Made by a program: the position numbers and the translations under genes. DNA of 64,000 bases from Rhodobacteraceae bacterium M382 (GTDB lineage: Bacteria; Pseudomonadota; Alphaproteobacteria; Rhodobacterales; Rhodobacteraceae). Under the pieces are notes generated by a model. It saw nothing but the letters and a program-made list of their open reading frames with translations, made no database searches and had not been told where the DNA came from. Shown here one piece after another: positions 58,831 through 64,000 of this stretch. The DNA lies in assembly GCA_025141015.1 (NCBI GenBank), contig CP081098.1, positions 481,001-545,000 of the forward strand, written 5' to 3'. Each line of letters starts with the position of its first letter. Within the stretch, counting starts at the first letter, position 1.

Positions 58831-59967
58831 ATGAACGCAATCCTGACCCTGAACGCTGGTAGTTCGTCGATCAAATTCGCGGTCTACAGTGATGCGCCCG
58901 AACCCGAGTTGTTGCAAGTCGGGCAGGTGGAGAACCTGGGGCCCATCGCGCAATTGACGCTGAACCGCACGGCAGCGCGCCCCATCGGCCCAGCCGATCA
59001 CGCCAGCGCCCTGCCTGCGATCCTTGAGGCTGTGTCACCGGTGTTGGCGGGGCGCGAACTGGTCGGTGTCGGCCACAGGATCGTGCATGGTGGAAAAAGC
59101 TTTGTTGCCCCTGTTGTGTTGGAGGCGGAACAGCTGACCCAATTGGAGGCGCTGGAACCGCTGGCCCCGTTGCATCAGCCCCACAATCTGGCCACGGTTC
59201 GGGCGGCGCAACGGGCATTTCCCGATGTTCCACAGGTGGGGTGTTTTGATACGGCATTTCACGTGGGGCATCCGATGGTGAATGATGTGTTTGCCCTGCC
59301 GCGCCGGTTTTACGAAAAGGGTGTGCGCCGCTATGGGTTTCACGGGTTGAGCTATGATTACATTACCCAGACGCTGCGCCGGGATTATCCGGAACTCGCC
59401 GCAGGGCGGGTGGTCGTAGCACATCTGGGGAATGGCGCGTCGATGTGCGCAATTCGCGATGGCCAAAGCATCGGATCGACAATGGGGTTTTCGGCGTTGG
59501 ATGGCCTGCCGATGGGCACGCGATGCGGTCAGCTGGATCCAGGTGTGTTGCTGTATCTGATGGATCAAGGGCTGAGCCGCGAGGCGATTACTCATATCCT
59601 GTACAAGGAAAGCGGGCTGAAGGGGTTGTCGGGGATGAGCCACGACATGCGCGCGCTATTGGCCAGCGATGATCCGCACGCGGCCGAGGCAATCGACTAT
59701 TATGTTTTCCGCATCAGGCGTGAATTGGGGGCTATGGCGGCTATTCTGGGCGGCATTGACGGGCTGGTGTTCTGTGGAGGCATTGGAGAAAACGCGGCTC
59801 CAATCCGCGCACGTGTGCTGGACGGGATGGAGTTTCTGGGGCTGCATCTGGATGCGTCGGCCAACAGGGCAGGTGGCCCGCTGATCAGTACGGGCCAAGC
59901 CCATGCTTTGGTTATTCCAACAGATGAAGAGCGGGTTATCGCGCGCGCTGTTGTGCGCCTGTTGTGA
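58831..59967 (+). CDS. ackA: Acetate kinase
   Basis: A 378-residue kinase of the ASKHA fold that interconverts acetate plus ATP and acetyl phosphate plus ADP. The first phosphate motif LTLNAGSSSIKF is at residues 5-16, then GVGHRIVHGGKSF, CFDTAFHVGHPMVNDVF, RRYGFHGLSYDYI, VVAHLGNGASMCAI, and FCGGIGENAAPIRARV near residue 320. No phosphotransacetylase or phosphoketolase gene is in the window, so the acetyl-phosphate source is unknown. It starts at ATG 58831 (AAGGTGA upstream); 27 more codons upstream are open but not family-like. Confidence 0.95.
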   Translation: MNAILTLNAGSSSIKFAVYSDAPEPELLQVGQVENLGPIAQLTLNRTAARPIGPADHASALPAILEAVSPVLAGRELVGVGHRIVHGGKSFVAPVVLEAEQLTQLEALEPLAPLHQPHNLATVRAAQRAFPDVPQVGCFDTAFHVGHPMVNDVFALPRRFYEKGVRRYGFHGLSYDYITQTLRRDYPELAAGRVVVAHLGNGASMCAIRDGQSIGSTMGFSALDGLPMGTRCGQLDPGVLLYLMDQGLSREAITHILYKESGLKGLSGMSHDMRALLASDDPHAAEAIDYYVFRIRRELGAMAAILGGIDGLVFCGGIGENAAPIRARVLDGMEFLGLHLDASANRAGGPLISTGQAHALVIPTDEERVIARAVVRLL

Positions 59968-60034
59968 CCGGGATGGTGTTGGGGGTGGAAGGTGTTACTG
60001 TGTCACCCAATCAAAGGCATTCAGGACCCTGACC

Positions 60035-60295
60035 ATGCTCAAGCTCAAGCCGAACTGTGAATGTTGTGATGTCGATCTGCCGCCGAACACCGATCAGGCA
60101 CGGATCTGCACCTTTGAATGCACATTTTGCAAAGACTGCGCGGATCGGCATTTTGACGGGGTCTGCCCGAATTGTGGCGGCAACCTGGTGTCCCGCCCGA
60201 TCCGTCCCACGGCGCTGTTGCACAAGTTTCCAGCCTCGGCAGAGCGGTTTATCAAAGATCATTCGGCGTGCCGAAAGGCGAGCGATCCAGGGTAG
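60035..60295 (+). CDS. DUF1272 zinc-ribbon-like protein
   Basis: An 86-residue protein of the DUF1272 family with eight cysteines in the order CECC (residues 8-11), CTFECTFCKDC (near 23-33) and CPNCGG (near 42-47), a likely two-zinc fold. The motif NCECCDVDLPP is diagnostic. Function is not known. ATG 60035 is chosen because it gives the typical family length; the frame runs left into ackA. It is 68 bp after ackA. It may be co-transcribed with the MerR gene. Confidence 0.82.
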   Translation: MLKLKPNCECCDVDLPPNTDQARICTFECTFCKDCADRHFDGVCPNCGGNLVSRPIRPTALLHKFPASAERFIKDHSACRKASDPG

Positions 60296-60427
60296 GTCGT
60301 TTGACGCAACAAAGGGGGCCAATAAGGCAGGTCGGATATCTGTCCGCGTGCTACCCACCCCGACCCTGGGGGCCCGCCCAAAGGGCAAGAACCCCACCAG
60401 CCCCTGTTCAAAATTGGAGATCCAGAC

Positions 60428-60856
60428 GTGTTCACGATTGGCACCTTGTCCCGAAAAACCGGAACCAAGGTGCAAACCATCCGCTATTACGAACAGATTG
60501 GTCTGATGCACGAACCAGGGCGGACTGCGGGCGGCCAGCGCCGCTATGATTCTGCGGATTTGGATCGTCTGGCGTTTATTCGCCATGGACGCCAACTGGG
60601 ATTTGGGCTGGTGGCCATTCGGGAATTGCTGGATCTGGCTGACAACCCGGATCAGCCCTGTTCGAATGCGGATTCGATTGCCCAGCGGCAATTGGTTCAG
60701 GTGCAGCAGCGGTTGCTGCGGTTAAAGGCGCTCGAAAAGGAATTGAAGCGGATGATTGATGACTGCGACGGCCACACGGTCAGCAATTGCCGGGTGCTGG
60801 AAGTTCTACGGGATCATTCCGAATGTCTGACGGATCACGACAACATCGGTGAATGA
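60428..60856 (+). CDS. MerR-family regulator
   Basis: A 142-residue regulator. Residues 1-70 form the winged helix: FTIGTLSRKTGTKVQTIRYYEQIGLM (landmark TIRYYEQIGL) and GGQRRYDSADLDRLAFIRHGRQLGF. A dimerisation coiled coil follows (near residues 85-115). The C-terminal end carries Cys in DDCDGHTVSNCRVLEVL and DHSEC, so metal or thiol sensing of the CadR/ZntR kind is possible. No efflux gene adjoins it. It starts at GTG 60428; the upstream site is weak. It follows a 132-bp gap in which no feature stands out. Confidence 0.88.
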   Translation: MFTIGTLSRKTGTKVQTIRYYEQIGLMHEPGRTAGGQRRYDSADLDRLAFIRHGRQLGFGLVAIRELLDLADNPDQPCSNADSIAQRQLVQVQQRLLRLKALEKELKRMIDDCDGHTVSNCRVLEVLRDHSECLTDHDNIGE

Positions 60857-60972
60857 GCCGTCTTTGGGGGGAGCTCACCCAAACGTGAAGCGAATTGGGT
60901 TGAAGAAAATCGGGCCGATGCCCTGATGATGGTTGGCGATCTACCGAATCCAATAACGATAACGAGCAGGCC

Positions 60973-61572
60973 ATGACATCCCAAAGACTGACGCGCCGAA
61001 CGGTGCTTTTAACTGGCGCAGCGTATGGCGCTGCTGCCGCACCGTTGCTGGCGCAAACTGGAATAGCCGCCGGTGAACCGGTTGAACCGGCCTTGGCTGC
61101 TCCACCGGTGCGCCGAAACATCTCGTCCTTTCGGGCGGCCAATTGGCAGGACCATTTTGACACGCTGAAAGACGGTGCGATCCTGTGCGACATCGACTCG
61201 CGCGCGGTTCAATTCTGGTCAGAAGATCAAAGCGTCTACAAGATGTACCCATCAAGCGTTCCGCTGAGCGAGGACCTGACAAAACGCGGCTACACAACTG
61301 TCATTCGCAAGGTCGAAGGCCCCAGCTGGCGACCGACCCCGTCGATGAAAGAACGTAACCCGGAATGGCCGGATTATTGGCCTCCGGGTCCGGACAACCC
61401 GCTGGGCACCCACGCGCTTTACCTGTCATGGCAGTATTACCGGGTCCATGGCACCGGCGACACCCGCAAGATTGGTCGCAAATCGTCGAATGGCTGCGTC
61501 GGGCTTTACAACGAACATATCGCGGAACTCTTTGCCCTGGCCAAGGTCGGGACGCAGGTGAAACTGTTCTGA
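60973..61572 (+). CDS. L,D-transpeptidase (YkuD) family protein with altered motif
   Basis: A 199-residue exported protein. The N-terminus has a twin-arginine-like signal (LTRRTVLLTGAAYGAAAAP, near residues 6-25). The YkuD catalytic region reads YYRVHGTGDTRKIGR and then SSNGCVGLYN near residues 167-176: His and the nucleophilic Cys are present, but the Arg that usually follows (GCxR) is Gly. Family members cross-link peptidoglycan or attach lipoproteins to it. In alphaproteobacteria this variant form is seen in exported proteins of similar size (recalled, not checked). It is convergent with the oxidase gene at 61581. Confidence 0.82.
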   Translation: MTSQRLTRRTVLLTGAAYGAAAAPLLAQTGIAAGEPVEPALAAPPVRRNISSFRAANWQDHFDTLKDGAILCDIDSRAVQFWSEDQSVYKMYPSSVPLSEDLTKRGYTTVIRKVEGPSWRPTPSMKERNPEWPDYWPPGPDNPLGTHALYLSWQYYRVHGTGDTRKIGRKSSNGCVGLYNEHIAELFALAKVGTQVKLF

Positions 61573-61580
61573 AGGCCCGT

Positions 61581-62858
61581 TTAGAAGCGATCCTTGACCA
61601 AATGTGTCAGGGACGCGCCGGTTTCGTAATAGGCCTGGCGGAGTCCGGCGTATGGCAGGTGGTGATGGATGACAGGCGGTACCGGCAAACAGTCGGGATT
61701 GCCTGACAGCAGGGACCGGGCCATGCGTTGACCAAATACTGTTCCAGGCCCAATGCCGCGTCCAGAGTATCCAAAGGCCACCAGGGCGGTATCACCCAAC
61801 GATTGGATCTTGGGCAAATATTCGGCGGTCATGGCAATCCGCCCATACCACGCCTGTCCCAGCTGCAGTCCTGACAGCTGCGGAAACATTCGGTTCAACT
61901 TGCGTAGCAACCAGCTGCGATGGATCCCGCTGGCTGGGTGCCCCAGATCGCCCATGGCCCCGATGATCAATCGCCCGGCCTGATCCAGACGCCAGGAAGA
62001 CATGACCAGCGCTGTGTCCCAGCACCCCTCTTGATTGGGCAAGATGGAATGGCGCTGGGCGTGGCTCAGCGGCTCGGTGGCTGCCTGAAAGTAATGCACG
62101 GGAATGACACGCGGCGTGATCATGCCTTCAATTGGCAGGGAATAGGCGTTGGTTGCCACAATTAGATTGTGGGCCGTGATCTTGCCCTTTGGAGTGACAA
62201 CGCACCAGCCATCCGGGGTTTTGGTGACAGAGATCGCAGGTGAATTCTCATGTATATGTGCCCCCGCATCGACGGCGGCCCGGGCCAGCCCTTTGGCATA
62301 GGCCAGCGGTTGGATGGTTCCCGCGCGTGGGTCAAACAACGCACCATACACGCGATCAGATCCGACACGCGCGATGGTTTCGTCCCTTGATAGGAGTTGT
62401 ACCGGGGCTCCCAGCGCTTTCTGCTGGTCGTATCTATTGGTGAGATCCGTCATGCCTGCAGGAGCATGGGCGCAATGAAGGGTGCCTTTGCGAACTGGCT
62501 CACACTGGATGTCATGGTCTGTGATCAATTGAAAAACCAGATCCGGCGCAGCGGCGAGCATTCTGGTCAATTGCAAACCTGTGACCTCTCCCAACCGGTC
62601 TATGATGTCATTGGGCGGCAACCACATTCCGGCATTGACCAGCCCGACGTTGCGCCCTGATCCGCCCCAGCCGATTTCGCGCGCTTCGATGAGCCGGACT
62701 TTGGCCCCGTCCTGAGCGGCGTGCAGCGCGGCGGACAAACCGGTATAGCCCCCTCCGATGATCGCCAGATCTGCCTTTGCTGATTGGGTCAGCGCAGCGG
62801 CGTTCGCGGTTTCGCGGCAAGATTTGTGCCACAGGCTGTCTGACAGTTCCGATGTCAT
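61581..62858 (-). CDS. FAD-dependent amine/amino acid oxidase, PuuB-like
   Basis: A 425-residue DAO-type flavoprotein. The FAD loop DLAIIGGGYTGLSAALHAA (near residues 30-48), the substrate-side GGSGRNVGLVNAGMW (near 68-82), and the C-terminal GYSGRGIGPGTVFGQRMA are typical of gamma-glutamylputrescine oxidase and relatives, which oxidise amines to aldehydes. The N-terminus SDSLWHKSC also fits PuuB. It is divergent from a LysR gene, its likely regulator. Together with the glutamine-synthetase-like ligase at 19473, it could serve a gamma-glutamyl amine route, although they are 40 kb apart. Start ATG 62858 gives the family length. Confidence 0.88.
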   Translation of the reverse strand: MTSELSDSLWHKSCRETANAAALTQSAKADLAIIGGGYTGLSAALHAAQDGAKVRLIEAREIGWGGSGRNVGLVNAGMWLPPNDIIDRLGEVTGLQLTRMLAAAPDLVFQLITDHDIQCEPVRKGTLHCAHAPAGMTDLTNRYDQQKALGAPVQLLSRDETIARVGSDRVYGALFDPRAGTIQPLAYAKGLARAAVDAGAHIHENSPAISVTKTPDGWCVVTPKGKITAHNLIVATNAYSLPIEGMITPRVIPVHYFQAATEPLSHAQRHSILPNQEGCWDTALVMSSWRLDQAGRLIIGAMGDLGHPASGIHRSWLLRKLNRMFPQLSGLQLGQAWYGRIAMTAEYLPKIQSLGDTALVAFGYSGRGIGPGTVFGQRMARSLLSGNPDCLPVPPVIHHHLPYAGLRQAYYETGASLTHLVKDRF

Positions 62859-62963
62859 GGCTTGGTCCAGTTCGTTGAGCGTTCTGATCGCCCGGAAAAG
62901 CGGGGCAAAAAGATGCCTTCCATATCTCCACAACTATTCCTATTGAAACAAATTCCAAAAGCC

Positions 62964-63884
62964 ATGAGTAATCATCATATGATAGCACCACGTAGATTGC
63001 TTCCTTCGGTTCCCTCCCTGCTTGCGCTCGAAGCTGTGGATCGGCTTGGCAGCGCCTCGGCAGCCGCCGAAGACCTGTCTCTGACCCAAAGCGCGATCAG
63101 CCGTCAACTGAAGCAACTGGAAGAACAGATGGAGGTCGAACTGATCTCGCGAGACCAGATGCGGCTCAGGTTAACGCCTGCAGGGTCCGAGTTCGCGCGG
63201 GAAGCACGGTTTCTTCTGTCCCGACTGGCGCAGGCTTCGGTCAAGCTGCGCGCCAATCGGGCAGGAACCAGTTTGGACCTGTCGATACTCCCGTCTTTCG
63301 GGCTCGGCTGGCTTGCGCCCAGGCTCAGGGACTTTGCCCGACTGCACCCGGATATAACGGTGAATTTGCAGACTCATACGCTGCCGTTTGATTTCGGTAC
63401 ACGGGCAGCTCAGGCGGCCATTCACTATGGCAAACGGGATTGGCCTGATGTGGAGTATGTTCGGTTGATGTCCAAACGGGTCCGGCCCGTGTGTGCGCCG
63501 TCGTTGATCGGCGAGGGCGTGTTACAATCTGCGGACCTTCTGGGAATGCCATTGCTGCATCTTCAGGATCATCCGGATCGCTGGGAGCGATGGTTTGCCC
63601 ACCAAGGGGTGCAGGCCAAGGATCTCCAGGGGATGTTGTTTGACCAAAGCGTGACCATGACTCAGGCTGCAGTGCATGGATTGGGAGTGGCTTTGCTGTC
63701 CACTTTCCAGGCGCAGGAGGAAGTTGACCGAGGGCGCTTGTGCTATGCAACACAGGATACCGCTGTCGCCATGGGAGACTACTTTCTGGTGTGGCCGCGG
63801 GCGGAGACGGGCCAGCAATCTTTGACAGCGTTCCGGACGTGGTTGGTCTCACAGGCTCTTCAGGAGGAAGAGGGCCCCGGGTGA
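62964..63884 (+). CDS. LysR-family regulator (GcvA-like)
   Basis: A 306-residue LysR regulator. The N-terminal helix-turn-helix (residues about 12-70) contains LLALEAVDRLGSASAAAEDLSLTQSAISRQLKQLEEQM in part (landmark LTQSAISRQLKQLE). The effector domain follows with SFGLGWLAPRL and the GcvA-like LLHLQDHPDRWERWF. The divergent oxidase gene at 61581, 105 bp away, is the probable target. It is translated from ATG 62964; 34 upstream codons are open without family features. Confidence 0.9.
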   Translation: MSNHHMIAPRRLLPSVPSLLALEAVDRLGSASAAAEDLSLTQSAISRQLKQLEEQMEVELISRDQMRLRLTPAGSEFAREARFLLSRLAQASVKLRANRAGTSLDLSILPSFGLGWLAPRLRDFARLHPDITVNLQTHTLPFDFGTRAAQAAIHYGKRDWPDVEYVRLMSKRVRPVCAPSLIGEGVLQSADLLGMPLLHLQDHPDRWERWFAHQGVQAKDLQGMLFDQSVTMTQAAVHGLGVALLSTFQAQEEVDRGRLCYATQDTAVAMGDYFLVWPRAETGQQSLTAFRTWLVSQALQEEEGPG

Positions 63885-63902
63885 CGCTGTGGGGCGACTC
63901 GG

Positions 63903-63919
63903 GGTTTGTTCCCCAAACC
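63903..63919 (+). terminator. Weak hairpin after the LysR gene
   Basis: GGTTTG (63903-63908) pairs with CAAACC (63914-63919), 18 bp past the stop. No T run follows, so it is at best a weak terminator. Confidence 0.4.
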
Positions 63920-63967
63920 GGACTTTCCAAATGGCGAACTGAATGAGTCGAGTCGCGCAAATCCTAT

Positions 63968-64000
63968 ATTTGGTATTGGTTTCATTGAGCGCTACCAAAT
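63968..64000. promoter_or_regulatory. Inverted repeat at the right window edge
   Basis: ATTTGGTA (63968-63975) and TACCAAAT (63993-64000), perfect 8-bp arms with a 17-bp spacer. It may be an operator before a gene beyond the window. Confidence 0.4.

Overview
This 64 kb window looks like a chromosomal segment of a marine alphaproteobacterium of the Rhodobacterales (Roseobacter group). This is inferred from the high-GC coding style, a pcaF-paaABCDE cluster, a DMSP-lyase-type cupin, a TctCBA transporter, a Pim-like beta-oxidation operon, many 4-bp ATGA gene overlaps and GC-rich hairpin repeats between genes. No tRNA, rRNA, CRISPR array, prophage or insertion sequence is visible.

Region 1 (1-8.5 kb) is phenylacetate catabolism: the 3' end of paaK, a TetR regulator (PaaR-like), and on the minus strand pcaF/paaJ-paaA-paaB-paaC-paaD-paaE plus an extra ferritin-like Paa protein whose diiron motif is incomplete. 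A PACE efflux gene and its divergent MarR regulator, with two matching 18-bp operators, sit inside the cluster.

Region 2 (8.5-21.7 kb) is accessory metabolism. A biotin-dependent acyl-CoA carboxylase pair is followed by a minus-strand unit of GFA protein, Asp/Glu-racemase/arylmalonate-decarboxylase-like enzyme, sulfotransferase and FrhB-like Fe-S protein. Divergent from it are a DMSP-lyase-like cupin and a GntR regulator, the latter bracketed by inverted copies of one hairpin repeat. Then come a class I glutamine amidotransferase, a cytochrome P450 with an unusual heme loop, a glutamine-synthetase-like ligase and an FkbM methyltransferase. Ligase, amidotransferase and P450 together suggest gamma-glutamylation-dependent amine catabolism (inference).

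Region 3 (21.9-38.8 kb) holds a class III aminotransferase, an IclR regulator, a tripartite tricarboxylate transporter (tctC, B, A), an aldehyde dehydrogenase that starts 136 bp inside tctA, a Tm-1-like protein, and a complete beta-oxidation operon whose gene content resembles the pim (dicarboxylate) operon: hydratase/dehydrogenase, thiolase, two acyl-CoA dehydrogenases, thioesterase, hydratase and CoA ligase.

Region 4 (39-49.3 kb) has ribulose-phosphate epimerase, a striking PhnC-derived ABC ATPase homologue in which most ATP-handling motifs are damaged, and a nine-gene minus-strand operon for a surface glycan: nucleotide-sugar dehydrogenase, four glycosyltransferases, histidine phosphatase, polysaccharide deacetylase, small methyltransferase and DUF1045 2H phosphoesterase. 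This operon together with the pseudo-ATPase is the best candidate for an undescribed system.

Region 5 (49.5-64 kb) contains a large MscS channel, an oligopeptide/oligosaccharide-type ABC importer, a second copy of the small methyltransferase, acetate kinase, a DUF1272 protein, a MerR regulator, an L,D-transpeptidase-like protein, a PuuB-like FAD oxidase and a divergent LysR regulator. All functional statements come from reading motifs and context; no database search was possible.
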